Shown here one piece after another: positions 47,701 through 60,281 of a stretch of DNA of 64,000 nucleotides. Position numbers and translations under genes: made by a program. How positions within the stretch are numbered: position 1 is the stretch's first letter; each line of letters starts with the position of its first letter. The DNA is taken from assembly GCA_026545225.1 (NCBI GenBank), contig CM048853.1, forward strand, positions 46,330,755-46,394,754. The letters are read 5' to 3'. The notes below the pieces were generated by a model. It was not told the DNA's origin. It worked only from the letters and a program-made list of their open reading frames with translations, and did no database searches. This DNA is from Cornus controversa (Eukaryota > Streptophyta > Magnoliopsida > Cornales > Cornaceae).

Positions 47701-49285
47701 ATGTGTGGAAAGGTTGGAAGGATAAAATGAAAAAATATTACATTCGTGAAACTGTTGAAGTAGCATGATTAGCATCCATTGGAAGTAAAATGTGATAGGA
47801 TCATATAAGATGGAAGGGCCATATGCAGCCAAAATAAATAACCCAATAATTGCACTAGTAAGAAAGAGTGGTGTGGTCCAAATTGAGGGTTATTGTGAAG
47901 GAAAGAGGAACACCAGAATTAGCATTGCTTTAGATAGTGAAGGCAGATGATATCACGTGAGTTGAATGAAATTGTGGTCTCAGATGTGGAACAATATGGC
48001 GAAATGGAATTTATGTAATTGACCCCAAATAGTTCAAACAAGGCTTGAGTTGAATGTGGTCTCAAGGATGCAGCCAGCTTATTTCCTCGCCAATGTTTTT
48101 TTCTCTCTTCCTAAGCTCCTCACCAATACTAGGAGGGTCCATTCTTTTAAACCTGATTAGTATGGTTAACGAATAAAAGAATTTTTCTTTCCCTGTATCA
48201 TTCAAGAGAACACGCAAAACTGAGTATTGTTTTATAAAACACATGTACATGTATAATATGCGTACTATCCAACTATGAGTTTTAGGAAATAGTCTGAAAA
48301 CTCGGCTACAAGAAAATTCAGCAGGAACTTCAGAATTATATCCTTAAAAAATAAAAAAAATAAAAAAACAGTGGAGTGAATCTCTTTATTATGTTGTAAA
48401 ATTTTGTGGGCACTTGTTTTCATCATCCACACATTCTTGGATTATTAAATCAGGATTTCGAAATGTTATATCATGTCATTTTGAGTTTGGGAGACATGCA
48501 TCAAGTAACTCACTTATAATATAGGCCTTGTCTCAAAGTGATGGTGCAAATTTTGCTCAGTGCCTTTACACAATGCTTGTTCTAATTGAAGATTCATTCC
48601 ATTTTCAGGCAGTGTGCACTGTTTATTGGCTGAAGCTCAGGGAAAGTCCAATTGCATCTCTTCTGCTGAAGCACCCCGACTAGTGGAAGGTGAGACAGAG
48701 CTATCAGATTCAGCCTCTTCTAATTCTATTGGGGGCATGGATAGAAAGGATGGAACTACTACATTCTGTTACGTAGATTTCAAGCAATTGTCTGACTGGG
48801 AATTAGAATATGTTAGAGATATACTTTGCAACGCAGAGTTGACATTAAAGGGTTTTTCATTGTGTCAGCCACATGAGGTCATAAATCCTGATATATTTGA
48901 TCAGTTGGAGAATCAGAGAACAAGATCAGACAAAAATACAGAAGAATCCTCCAAGCTTGGGCGAAAGGTTTTGTTTGACTGTGTGAGCGAATGTATGGGA
49001 TTGAGGTGTGAGCGGCTTTCGGGTGGAAGCTGCGAAGCATGGGCTAGATGGGCAACACTGTTTCAAAGGAAAGGGTGGTTGGCAGAGGAATTGTACAAAG
49101 AGATATCAGGTTGGGCAAGCATGGGTGAGTTGATGGTGGATGAGCTTGTGGACAAGGACATGAGCACTCGGTATGGGAAATGGGTTGACTTTGAAACTGA
49201 AGCATTTGAGGAGGGTGTAGAGATTGAGCAGGGAATATTAACTTCTTTGGTTGATGAATTGGTTGCTGATATCTTCTTGTTATGA
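41760..49285 (+). CDS. TON1-recruiting-motif (TRM)/LONGIFOLIA-type protein with DUF3741 and DUF4378
   Basis: Coding exons: 41760-41862, 42011-42069, 42204-43982, 46090-46243 and 48609-49285; all GT-AG, phases agree, 2772 nt and 923 residues. The N-terminus carries the family motif GGFLQLFDWNAKSRKKLFS (about residues 10-28). The DUF3741 box RAPGVVARLMGLDSLP lies at about 89-104. A long disordered, Ser/Lys/Asn-rich middle follows, then the C-terminal DUF4378 region from about residue 760 (DWELEYVRDIL, LFDCVSECMG, DELVADIFLL at the end). Known family role: TRM proteins bind TON1/TON2(FASS) and microtubules and set the preprophase band, cortical arrays and organ elongation. The short N-terminus suggests the TRM6/7/8 group; the exact member is not certain. 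The start follows three upstream AUGs. Confidence 0.88.
43983..46089 (+). other. 2.1-kb intron of the TRM gene
   Basis: It holds a (CT)n run near 44285-44310 and the 289-bp tandem duplication at 44821-45399. No nested gene was seen. Confidence 0.6.
44821..45399 (+). repeat. 289-bp tandem duplication with a SINE-like head
   Basis: Copy 1 is 44821-45109 and copy 2 is 45110-45399, with few differences. Each unit contains TGGTGTAGTGG, which fits a tRNA-type A box (TRGYNNARNGG), and GGTTTGAGTAT, a poor B-box match, plus an internal 38-bp duplication beginning AAAAGCTCAGATTGCC. A tRNA-derived SINE is the best guess for the origin; the tandem duplication itself is certain. Confidence 0.8.
46410..46700. 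mobile_element. hAT element remnant, right end missing
   Basis: It starts TAGGGGGTGGCAATTCATG, a typical hAT left end in this window, and shows subterminal AACACGACACGACC and GGGTCATGTAACC repeats. No matching right end or target duplication is found. Confidence 0.5.
47340..48062 (+). mobile_element. RTE-type LINE remnant (reverse transcriptase C-terminal part and 3' tail)
   Basis: Frame-broken translation shows the plant RTE order: LFVDNFVLI (decayed FADD box, from 47346), KISRTKTRYMEYNF (from 47410, another frame), TECWA near 47631, LRWMCGK near 47691, IRETVEVA and DHIRWKGHM, then an end reading ATTGACCCCAAATAGTTC and AAGGCTTGAGTTG like the family's 3' tail. The catalytic Asp pair is lost and several frameshifts and stops are present, so the copy is dead. 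It lies in sense orientation in the intron. Confidence 0.8.
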
Positions 49286-49605
49286 AGCCCTTTCAAAATG
49301 GTTCTGTTTTATTTCAAATCCATTTTGTTACATTTTGGTAAATTGTTCAATTATTAATCTTATAGGAGTAATTTTTTCGTGTAGAAAGATATTTTAATGG
49401 GATAAGAGAGAATATCTGTGGCAAAGAAGATCTTGTTAAATTCAAGTTCACACTTTTTATATTTTTTTATTATTAAAACCAACATTCATGATCTTTCATG
49501 ATGTTGGTTCATATAGTTTGAAATGGCCTTCGGTGTCCTTGTAAAAGTTTACAACCTCTCTCTCTGATATTTTTCTAACTTAAATTCTGCTGAACTAATT
49601 CATCT
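49286..49605 (+). other. 3' flank of the TRM gene
   Basis: Likely 3' UTR and terminator region; no conserved element beyond AT-rich DNA was seen. Confidence 0.4.
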
Positions 49606-49613
49606 GATGGAGA

Positions 49614-50000
49614 TAGGGATGTCAATTTGTGTGGGTATATCTTATTCGTGTCAGGTCATGAATATCCTGTTACAACAAGAGTCAACATGATTATTATTCG
49701 TGTCAAGGTTATACGACACGTAACACAACACAACACAACATGTAACATGTTTAATAAATAGATTAAGACTTAGACACGTTTATCTAAATGGATCATTTCT
49801 AACACGAACACAATATATTTTTTTGACACATTTAGTTAAACGGATTAATCGAATTGCAAACAGGTTGTCGGGTTAAACACGAACACGACACTTGTTACTG
49901 TATCAATTTGGATTGACACAATTACGATCAAGTCAAATTCAAACTCATATTCACTTATTCCGTGTCATATTCAAGTTATGTCAAATATTAACACTCCTTA
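49614..50000. mobile_element. Non-autonomous hAT element (about 387 bp)
   Basis: The left end is TAGGGATGTCAATTTGTG and the right end ATTAACACTCCTTA. Flanks are (G)ATGGAGA (49606-49613) and ATGGAGA (50001-50007), a 7-bp identity within the expected 8-bp duplication. Subterminal repeats are of ACACGAACACGACAC type on both sides. Confidence 0.78.
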
Positions 50001-51197
50001 ATGGAGAGTAAGATATGACAGTTGTTGTGACAAATATGACAGAACTGACGATAGGTGAGGTGATTAGTCTGTCGTGTAGCTTCTGACAATGACAATAGTT
50101 GTGTTGGTATGGTGGAGGTGGTGATGGTGGTTGCATTGTAGTGGCTTCCTGTTGTGGAAGCAGTTGGGGTGGTGTCGATGGCTTCGGATGGTGGTGGGGA
50201 TGGCTCGGTTTTTGGTTTGATGGCTAGGCAATCTTAGCGTAGAACTACTAGTGGTGGTGCAATGACAGGTCTTCACCAACCCCTTTTCCCTTCTCTTTTC
50301 TATTCAAATTTGAGGATTGAGTCTAACTATGCAATCACTCGGTCACTTGTTGAGAAAGAAAAACATAGTTTGATTACTTGAGAAATTATTAGATAGTTCT
50401 CAATTCTGTTAGCTTTATTCAACTTTTTGATGATGTGGTTGTGTGTAATTGGTCAGAACTTGGCCTGGACTATACAATAATTTTTCACTTTGTTTTACGA
50501 CACTAATATTTTTTCCCTAAACTTTTATAACTCTAGTTACAAAAGCAAATTGAAGTATTGCCAGTTGTTTTTCTAAGTGTGAAAAGATCAAAATCGATAT
50601 AAGTTGAGATAGATAAGAGATGTGATAGCATATGATTTAACTAAAAGTATGACTTTAAATTTTATTTAATTGAATTGTATATGCAATAAGCATGCCTCTT
50701 TCCAGTATTATTACTCTCTATCTCTCACTTAATTATTAGCCATTAGGCTCATTACTGTGATAATTGAATAAAAATATCAAATAATTGAGTGCCCCATATC
50801 AGTTAGTAGTAAAATATTGAAATCCCCATGAGATATTGAAAGAGATCACTATAAAAATTTATATGAAAAAAATAAGAGAAATAAATAATAAAACTTGGAA
50901 ACTTAAGATGGAACTTTGGAAAATATTGTAGCTGCAACAATAAGTTAAGGACAGATTATAGCGTCATGTACAATCTTCTTTTGAGTACAAATTTCTATAA
51001 ACTATGCAATGCATAGGATGCAAAGAACAAGCTCTAAAAGATGAGAAAATTTACAATACATTCGGTCCGGTTCAGATTTAATCGGTGTATTGTAGACGGA
51101 CATGATGCCTACTCGGAATAGACCCTAGTGAGACGGTGTGGAACAAGACCCTTTAACACTCTCTTCCATTCGAAAGGATTCAGACTCATCGTGTTTA

Positions 51198-51209
51198 GCT
51201 CTAATACTA
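51198..51209 (-). mobile_element. Decayed primer-binding site of a copia-like element
   Basis: The reverse complement TAGTATTAGAGC differs from the initiator-tRNA-Met PBS TGGTATCAGAGC by two transitions, as expected from deamination of methylated DNA. No LTR boundary could be drawn around it. Confidence 0.3.
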
Positions 51210-51978
51210 AATGTAACAAGTCGAACGATTATCATGTAACTTAAAAGTTTAAGTTATTAGATAGTGTTGCATACCCACCTTTATATGCACAAGTTCTTCA
51301 TCCGAATCCGATAACAAAAACTTAACGTATTCTCAACTCTCTTAATCTTTCCCACTTCTTCCAGAGATCTTTGTTGAAAAAATTGAACCACAGCCAATAG
51401 TTTGTCCTTCCTAACCCAAACTCCTTTCTGACCCAACTGGCCACACTGATCCCTCAAACAAAATTATAGAATTTCTTGGCCACACTTATACTTTGGCTTT
51501 GGCATTTTTATTGTACGAAAATGGAAAATCATGACGGAAGTTTTTTAAATGAAGAAAATGCATGGTGGACTAAAAAGAAGATAGAGAGAGACAAAGAGAG
51601 TTTTTTTTTTTTTTGAGAGATTTTTTTGGAGCGCGAATATCACGGCCTCACAAGACACCCAAAAATATACTTAAATATTTACATTACATTTAAGCATTGT
51701 GTTTGAATCTCCCTCAAAACAAAAATTACACTCTAACAGGTCAAAAATGTATAAAAACTCAATCTTATGGTTCAATATATCTATATCTATCTATAGTCTA
51801 AAATAACTCTCTCTATCTACGATCAAATGGTCACGATTCATCCACTACATTAGCACTTAAATTCATATACACATCCACCTACTCTTACTCCTAAATTCAT
51901 ACACATTCACTTACTCTCACACCTAAAATAAAGTTAATATTATATTTTTTTATAGTGATGTAGACACGAGCAATACGC

Positions 51979-52026
<48 letters not shown>

Positions 52027-53074
52027 ATTATATATAAACAGAACTCTATAAAATATGTTACTAGAAACATTTCCACTAACTAGTTCTTTCTTGAATCACC
52101 AAATTGGCCAAACTACAGATGCAGCACATGGATCTTTGGTGGGAAACTTATGGGCATTTATCAATTATCATATAATTGTACTAATGATTTATATATATAT
52201 ATATATACACTGCCAGAAAAGCACAAGTTTTGTTGTTTGTGACCCATGCATGATTCATTGTGGAACAACTCACATGCGTTTTGCTGAACACAGCACGTGA
52301 TCGTACTTCCTTTCACACCCACCCAACATTTCAGTCTCTTTACCATCAGGCATCAGCCCTCCATATCAAATTAGTCGTCTCACAGTCCACGTATATGACT
52401 CATTTATACAAATTGTACTAGTACATTTTTATATACATCCACATTCCACTTTATTTATTTATTTATTTATTCTTCACGAAAAAAATAAATAGTACAATTT
52501 TTTTTCAAAAACGTTTTCATACTACACAATTATAAAAAAAAAAAACATAAATAAATTACAAGGACACTTTGATTTTTGTTTTAAAGATGACTATTGAAAT
52601 GAAATAAAAAAAGGAGAGCGAATAAAAATTTGTTAAACCTTGAAATGTCCTAGTGAATGTGATACATGTAAAGATTCTAAAGTAATCTCACAATTCAACG
52701 TAGACTATTAGTGTTAGGTCTCTTGATCAAAGAGTCAAAAAAAGTTATGTCACAATATTTCAAAGGTAATAAAGAGATAATTTTTAGAGAAAAAATAGTA
52801 CAAGAATTACATTGGGATTGAAAGAAAAATATAAATAACTTGTGGTCCAAAATCACAAGTTGTATTAGGAATGCAGCGAAAAATTATTATTTATCAAAGA
52901 GATTCGTGAATGAAATAAGATGAAATAAATCTTTTTTTTTCATTATTATAAGAAATAAGATGAAATAAAGTATTTTTACTAATGAGATTCGGTATATGGT
53001 GAAATCTCCAGAATAGTCAATAACTACTCTAATATAGCAACATAAACTTTAGATGAGACTAAAGAAAATAAATT

Positions 53075-53109
<35 letters not shown>

Positions 53110-54132
53110 GGTGGTGGAATGATGAAATACAACAAGCAATAAAAAATAGAAGATCAACTTTTACATTGTGACAAAAAAAAAGTAAGGAACAATTAGGAAC
53201 AAAATAGGATCGTTTCTACAAATTAGCTAAAAGATAAAGATATATTATAAAACATGGATAAGTTAGGTGTATTAAGGATATATATCAAACAAAGCATTAG
53301 TTAGAGATAAAGATATATTATAAAAATGAAAAAATTACTTTCAACAATCACAAAGGACTAGTTTGGATTAATGGAATTAAAAGGAAAAGAAAATAAAATA
53401 AAATGAATGATAGTGTTTTTTGTGTTTGAATTGTCATTAGTAAGAGAAAAGAAATGATATGGAGTGATAGTTTATCCCTCCAAATCTCTCACATGTTATC
53501 TTCTCAAAATTGAAAAGATTTGGAGAGAAATGATAAGAATAAGTGAATATTTTATAATACCAAAAATAACCTTAACATTTTAAAAAACAAAATTTAAAAC
53601 ACATTTGGGCTCATCTTATAATATAAACACAAAAGAGCATTATAGTAAATTGATTAAAATGATTTTTTTTTTCTCTCCTTTATCTTTTCCAAATAATAAT
53701 GTTATCTTTTCTTTCATAATTTATCCAAACTTGAATACATGTATTGAAAAGAAAAGAGAAGATAACATGTATTCAAATTTGGATTGATGGAATTTGAATA
53801 CATATATTCAAGTTTGAAATGAGGATATTACATTGAATGATAGGAGAAACTAAAAGAGATAAAGATAAATAATGAACTTGTGAGGGGAACACTATGTCTA
53901 TAGATTATAAAATTAGAAGAAATAGTCTTGGGTGGCATGGATATATTTATCGTAGATCCAACGATGCACGAATTAGAAGAAGAGTTTTTTTGCTTAGAAG
54001 GTAAACAATAAAGAGGCGAACCAAAATTCACATAGAATTAAGTAATGAAAAATAATTTTAAAAAATTAAATTTAAAACAAGACATGATATATAATAGAAA
54101 AAAAAAATTATGTAACCAAATAAATCTGTATG

Positions 54133-54203
54133 TGACAAAGACAAAGACGATGATGACGATGACGATGACGATGACGATAATGATGATGATGATGATGATG
54201 ATG
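54133..54203. repeat. (GAY)n trinucleotide microsatellite
   Basis: GACGATGATGACGATGACG continues as a pure (GAT)n run; the reverse strand reads as a Ser or Ile/Val run and is not a gene. Confidence 0.9.
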
Positions 54204-55563
54204 TGAGAGAAAAGGTAATCCACCTACAAAATGAACTCACATTTTGTCCTTTACATTCACATAAAAAAATACAAATTTTTTTCTTAACTCTACTGTTTTT
54301 TTCCTAAATAAGATAGAACATATGGAAAAGACATTCTCGAGCATGAAATAGGTTTGTTTCTATTTTCATTTATTTGAACAAGAAGAATGAAGAAAGATGA
54401 TATTACATGCTTTAATCATTATACCCTTACGAAGTCACGACAAAAAGTATAAAAAAAAAAACCATTTTCCCCTCTTTATCTTTCACTTTTTGGAGGAAGG
54501 AATACAGAGGACTGAAAGAAAAAAAATCCTCTTCCTTCCCCTTATCATATTGAATGTTCATTCTTCACTCTTCTTTTTCTCCATTTTTCTTCTCCCACTC
54601 TTTCCCTCCTTCCAAACAGACTCTGAATGTAAGATTGTCACCGTTTATTAAGTTGCCTATTTTCATCAATTTGTCATGCTTAGCTAATTGTCTCTTAAGA
54701 ATAAACAATAATAATGCTGCTATTGTTGAATAACATCCATTAGATGAGATGAGTTATGTAGTATATATATATATATATATATATATTTGCAAGAAAGACC
54801 TATGAATTATGATGCACCAAATGATTGGTTTATGAAAGCTAGGTTCAACTAGATTTTTGTAAGTGTATCTTAAAATCATCTAGTAGTAGTAGTAGTGTAT
54901 ACCAGGGCCACTGATAAAAATAGGTCAAAGCCTTTCTCCACCAAGAAAATACTTTTTTTCTTTTTGTTATGTTTTAGGTAATTCTACGTGGTTCTTATCA
55001 TGGTACATTTCATTTACCCAAAAAAAAAGAAAAAGGGTTAAAGATAAAGAATGTGATGTAATAATAATTGAGAAAAAAAAAAGGGAATTCTAAAGATGTG
55101 ATTTTAATCATCCATTCGAAAGAAATGTCTAAGAGAGTAAACATGAAATAAGACACAGGAAACACAATGAAATAAAATTTTGTAAATTATTTATGTTTGA
55201 AAACACAAAATTTGTTATTTTGAAATTAGAATCGACAAAAATTTAATTTAAACGTTAAACTAAATTTCCTTTCATTTCGATTTTAAGGCTTGGTGCTACC
55301 AAATATAGTTGGAGTGAATTTGAGACAACGAAGAAATATATAAAATTGTGACATGATTTTAAAATAAAAAAGAAAAAGAAAAATTGGAGCATGTGTAACC
55401 AAATATCGTTGATGGCCAAGTTGGCTTTTCAACCAATTGCTATTGATCAATGTGTGTATACACACACAAACCTTTTCCTTTATGGAGTACTAATATAATA
55501 TAATATAAGGAGGGACTCAGACCCTTCCCCCGTAGGACTATTTTATGTCAGATGCACCCCCCC

Positions 55564-55600
<37 letters not shown>

Positions 55601-57095
55601 TGTGAAAATTAATTATATAAAAAAAAAGAGAGTCAAATTGGAACATCCATTTCACGAGATGTGTTCAGACAAATTGTTCTAAAGATAAACTTGTGCACTT
55701 TAAGAGAAGAGACTTATTTTTAAGAGACACATATACGAAAATTTAACTCAACCTAGAGAAATTGTTCTCAAAATTCAAATAAAAAGACAATAGAGCAATT
55801 TTATTGTACTATCACAATCTAAAAAGCACAAACATGAGACATGAGTACCATTCAAACATCACGATACAAAAAATTCTAAAAACACAAGATATGGTGAAGA
55901 TAAGATTATAAAATAATAATATAATATATTAATATATATTCGTTATTCAACAAAAAAAAAAAAAGAAGACTTATTATATAAATACTTCAATTTATTATCA
56001 AATAATTAATAACCAAATAAACTTATAAATCAAAATAGATAAATAGATTAAAGAACCGACTTATTTAATCCTCTATAATATTTAGCTTATATTGTTAATC
56101 ATAACTCAATTGTATATAAGTTTCTTTTAAAATATTTGAATATATATTATTACTGCAAAGTGTTCAACATATATTCGAAGAGTGTTCAATGAGTGAATAT
56201 TTAAAAAATATCTAAAAAAATATTTCATAACATTCCTATAAAGTGTCTAATACAATATCTAAATATCAGACACAAATACGACACCTTTAATAAAGTGTCC
56301 GTGTTTTAAGCACACGACCCAACCCTATTCTTATGGGACACTATTTATTAGTATCGTTAAAATATGAATCGGTGTTTGTAGTATTATTTGAGTTTCTCAC
56401 TCTAAAAGTATCAGTATGTATGTATGGCCACCATTATTCAACTACCTTTCTTGGGCACAGTAAAATCTGAAAAGAGGTCTGTACTGTGTAATACTTAAAT
56501 CAGATTAGATTAATATACGATACCTTTATTTTGATTAATTAATTAAGTAACTAATATTAGAAGATTTAATGATTGATTATTAATTAGAGGATTTTAGCCT
56601 CCTAGAAGCTGCCCAAAAGTCAGAATCCTATGGAGGAACTTCAGATTTGTGTTCTCGAAGTGTACGTATTCCTGGTATCATCAGAGAACAATAGGATTCT
56701 ATCCAACGGCTATGATTATGAATTGATTGTGATGTTATATAGTAGTAGGACATATATATAGTAGATGTAAGATGTGGTAAGACATGTGACACGTGTAGTG
56801 CGCAGGGGAAGAATGGTGGGTATCACTGCAGAGGAGTAATTCCTCTATTGGGACGTAGTCTCCTTGTCCAAACAGTACTTTCCCATTTTCCCATCTCGAT
56901 CGACTATGCTTATTCTCTCTCTCAATGTTCACACCTTTTTTATTCTTTTGATGTTGGTATAGATCTATAAATATTTGTAGCATTAAATGACCCTGGTAAT
57001 GGGCTTTCAACTTCAAGCCTATGTAAGAATGAAATATTTTAATTTATTTAGAATTTATTTGACAATTTTATTTTTGAGGATGAGGTGGTTTTAAG

Positions 57096-57681
57096 TAGTA
57101 GTGCACAAAAAATTAGTGTAATCGCAAATTGAAATTGTACCTCAATATAATCGATTCGTTCACTATAATTTTGATTTCGATTTCAAATTTTAAAAATTAT
57201 TCAATACGAATCTTATTCCAGTTCCAAGTCATGGAACTGAAACCACTAAAAAAAAATGTATATATATATATAATATAATATATAAATTAATAATAATATC
57301 TTTTAAGTTCTACTATTTTATATAAATATATAAAGTATAAAATGTATAATACATAAATAAATACTAATACATTCTAAATTCTAGTGTTCTATTTACATAT
57401 ATAATATATAGATAAATACATTTTTCTTCTAAGTTCTAATATTCTATATATTTATATAATATAAAATATATAAATAAATATTAATAACTTTTAATATAGT
57501 ATTATAACTAGGAGTGCACAAGTATGAATATGTATCTTGCCAGTATTTATAAATAAATAAAAATTTGACAAAGAACCGGAACCGAACCGAACTCAACGGT
57601 TCCGGTTTCAAAATTAAAGAACCGTTGGGAACTGTTCCGGTTTCACCAAAAATCGTAAGGAACCGTACCGTGTGCATCCTA
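57096..57681 (+). mobile_element. hAT element, copy 1 of the inverted pair around the DUF1645 gene (586 bp)
   Basis: The ends are TAGTAGTGCACAAAAAATTAG and CCGTACCGTGTGCATCCTA, with GAACCGGAACCGAACC-type subterminal repeats. An 8-bp target duplication is not evident. The interior (TCTAAATTCTAGTGTTCTAT, and ACTAGGAGTGCACAAGTATG near 57518) matches the element at 61562-62184 in reverse complement. Confidence 0.7.
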
Positions 57682-57757
57682 AGGTTGACTTCATTCATTA
57701 CGAAATTTTGACTTCATAGTCATCAAACAATTACTAAAAATTTGTAATTGTTAGATG

Positions 57758-58138
57758 TAGGACTGCAAATGAACTGAGCCGAGTTGGATTTGAGTCTGTT
57801 CAAGTTCGAGCTCGTTTGTTCATGGCTTAGCTCGAACTCGACTCGTTTAATAAAAAAAATTATTCAAATTCGATTTAAGCTCATGTTTAAGATCATTTTA
57901 ACTCGTTCATGAATGTAAACGAGCTTACACAAGTTTATATTCACGAGCTTACGAGCTCTATACAATCCCTATACGAGCTTTGTTTACGAACATAAATGAG
58001 CTCATATTCACGAGTCGAGTTCAATGTTATTCGAGATCGGCTCGTTTATTAAACGAACTTAAAAATTGAGCTCGAGCTCGGCTTGCTTGCTTAACAAACG
58101 AGTCTAAGTCCGAATAACTCGATTTATCTGCAACCCTA
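57758..58138. mobile_element. Non-autonomous hAT element (381 bp)
   Basis: The ends are TAGGACTGCAAATGAAC and TATCTGCAACCCTA, flanked by the perfect 8-bp duplication GTTAGATG (57750-57757, 58139-58146). Subterminal repeats are CGAGCTCG/GAGCTCG type. Confidence 0.9.
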
Positions 58139-58146
58139 GTTAGATG

Positions 58147-59030
58147 CATGTGAGACGAGAGAATTACTTGAATTCAATAATAGATTATCAGACGCTTTAA
58201 GAATTCCAACACCATCATTATTGATAAATAAAATAAAATAAAATACAAGTTAAGGAGCTTCCAAACTACTTCAAGAAATGATATTTTTTTCTCATTTTTT
58301 ATTCATTTTTCTTTTCAAGCAAGTGAGAGAATTTTGCATTACAATAAAAAAATGAACTCCTCTCATTTATGAAGTATGAATTTTTTTTTAAGGACAATCT
58401 CTCAAAAAAGAATTAGATAAACCGAGAATAAAAAACAAAAACAACGCTATTAACGACGATAACGTTTATAATGTACCTGATGTAAATACATTGAGCGAAT
58501 CTCATTCACATATTTTTAAGACTTACTACGCGTGTATAATAAGTACGATTTAAATTCATACGACATGCTTTCAACAAGAAGACTGATCAATAATAATTAT
58601 TTTCAATATTGTGAAAAGTTGAAAGGGCTATATAAACCATTAATGATGATTAAAAAAAACCATTAATGTCCTATATAATGGGCAAACGTTAGGATTTTAA
58701 TTTTATCATCAATCAATTTATTTATTTTTTAAAATAAAAGTAGGAGGCCTAGGGCCATGCAAGTACTTGCAGAAAAACTGCAGGGGTGCTGACGTAATTT
58801 TAATCTGTCATATTCATTATTCATATCCAGTACAGAGAATGAAAAGACAGTGGCATTGACGAGATAACTGCACAAATCCAAGGCCATTTCTAACTAACGT
58901 CACCATTCACCATCTATTTTTTGCACACATCACTAGTTCACTACCCAACACCACCCTGAAACTCCTCACAGACTCCTCAGAACTTTCTCTCTCATCACAT
59001 CACCACTCTCGAAGCTTTCCATCTCTTCAC
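58147..59030 (+). promoter_or_regulatory. Upstream region and 5' UTR of the DUF1645 gene
   Basis: The 100 bases before the ATG are C-rich and pyrimidine-rich (CACCACCCTGAAACTCC, TCTCTCTCATCACATCACC), as in plant 5' UTRs. No clear TATA box was found at a fixed distance; the start of transcription is probably between 58860 and 58930. Confidence 0.4.
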
Positions 59031-60281
59031 ATGGAAGAAGAAGAGCTCGAAACTCACAAACACACCATCAATGGCTACAGTCACGACCTCCTTCAAAACC
59101 CTAGCAATGGCGAAACCTTCACTTCTCAAGAACCCAACTTTTTCTGCGACGATTTCGACAGCACTTGCTCCACTCCTTATGTCAGTGCTCCTTCCAGCCC
59201 CGGCCGTGGCCCACCCCTCGCCGGCGCTGGATTCTTCTACAGCGCTCCGGCGAGTCCAATGCACTACATTCTATCTTCGTCTCCGAACTCGCCGTCTACT
59301 GTGTCGGAAGCATCCGGGTCAGGTTCGTTCGAGTTTGACTTTTCTGCGAGACTTGCGTCGACCGGTCCGGCGTCGGCCGGATCGATGAGCTCCGCTGACG
59401 AGCTGTTCTTGAACGGCCAGATCCGGCCGATGAAGCTCTCGACGCACCTGCAACGACCGCTGGAGCCCTTGCTCGATCTGGAAGAAGAAGCAGAACGAGC
59501 TTGCCATGACGATAAAGGACGAGATTTAGAGAAGAAGACCGCAGTGAGAGGACGAGATGTGATTCTGCGAGACCGATCTTACCGGAGAAGAATCAGATCT
59601 ATGTCGCCGTTGAGAAGCACACCGTTTCAGTGGTTCAAGAGTGAAGAACACGAAGAAGAAGCTAACGAGACTAACGAAATCGATCTCAGTTTCGAAAATG
59701 TAGAAAGCAAAACGACTCCGTTGGCGGATGCGGCGTCGAGTGAGGAGACTACGCCGTCGTCGGCGTCGGTACCGTGTTCGAGGTCGTCGTCGGCCGGTCG
59801 GAGCTCAAAGCGGTGGATTTTCTTGAAGGAGTTTCTGTACAGAAGCAAAAGCGAAGGACGAAACAACGGTCACAAGTTCTGGTCATCCAAATCATTTTCA
59901 CCGGTCAAAGATAAGAAACTTTCGAATGCTTCATCTGATTCAGTAGTTAAAGACAAAACAGCAACAGCAGCAACATCGTCGGCGACGACGGAGTTGTCGT
60001 CATCGTCGGCGGCGGCGAGTGTTGACGCGAAGAAGGCGAGTAAAAGGCCAGCGGGGGTGGCCGGAAAAGTGACGAACGGGGTAGGGAGGCGGAGGAGGGT
60101 GCCGTCGCCGTCGGCGCACGAGTTGCATTACACGGCGAACAGAGCACAGGCGGAGGAGATGAGGAAGAAGACATTCTTACCGTACCGGCAAGGGTTGTTG
60201 GGGTGTTTAGGGTTCAGTTCAAAGAGCTACGGAGCGATGAATGGGTTTGCTAGGGCTTTGAATCCTGTGTCTTCAAGGTAA
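59031..60281 (+). CDS. DUF1645 family protein, intronless, 416 residues
   Basis: One uninterrupted frame from ATG 59031, the first in-frame Met. The N-terminal part is Ser/Pro-rich with [18 protein letters not shown] (43-60) and [13 protein letters not shown] (69-81). The DUF1645 core follows: [12 protein letters not shown] (97-108) and [16 protein letters not shown] (121-136). Basic patches ([32 protein letters not shown]) could serve nuclear or membrane targeting. The conserved tail reads [32 protein letters not shown] and a short Ser-rich end. The family is plant-specific and poorly understood; members have been tied to stress tolerance and growth or grain size. GC content of the coding region is clearly higher than its surroundings. 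Confidence 0.88.
   Translation: MEEEELETHKHTINGYSHDLLQNPSNGETFTSQEPNFFCDDFDSTCSTPYVSAPSSPGRGPPLAGAGFFYSAPASPMHYILSSSPNSPSTVSEASGSGSFEFDFSARLASTGPASAGSMSSADELFLNGQIRPMKLSTHLQRPLEPLLDLEEEAERACHDDKGRDLEKKTAVRGRDVILRDRSYRRRIRSMSPLRSTPFQWFKSEEHEEEANETNEIDLSFENVESKTTPLADAASSEETTPSSASVPCSRSSSAGRSSKRWIFLKEFLYRSKSEGRNNGHKFWSSKSFSPVKDKKLSNASSDSVVKDKTATAATSSATTELSSSSAAASVDAKKASKRPAGVAGKVTNGVGRRRRVPSPSAHELHYTANRAQAEEMRKKTFLPYRQGLLGCLGFSSKSYGAMNGFARALNPVSSR

Larger units (their letters stand above)
46244..48608 (+). other. 2.4-kb intron of the TRM gene
   Basis: It contains the hAT remnant (46410-46700) and the RTE LINE remnant (47340-48062). Confidence 0.6.
50008..57095. other. 7-kb gene-free region between the TRM and DUF1645 genes
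   Basis: AT-rich, with (AT)n tracts near 51984, 52190, 53085, 54762 and 55577. A GGT/TGG-rich low-complexity stretch lies at 50100-50220 and a minus-strand retroelement trace at 51198-51209. Several short ORFs have no protein-family features. Confidence 0.55.

Noticed and set aside
54038-54240. Minus-strand ORFs with Ser-rich or Ile/Val-rich runs
   Set aside because: They are translations of the (GAY)n microsatellite.
56735-57016. Minus-strand 93-codon ORF upstream of the DUF1645 gene
   Set aside because: No domain, no good promoter or splice context, and it ends at the hAT element; composition is His/Leu-biased. It cannot be supported as a gene.
59071-59388. A 105-codon ORF in another frame of the DUF1645 gene
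   Set aside because: It overlaps the conserved DUF1645 frame, has no recognisable domain and reflects the GC-rich coding strand; it is a shadow.
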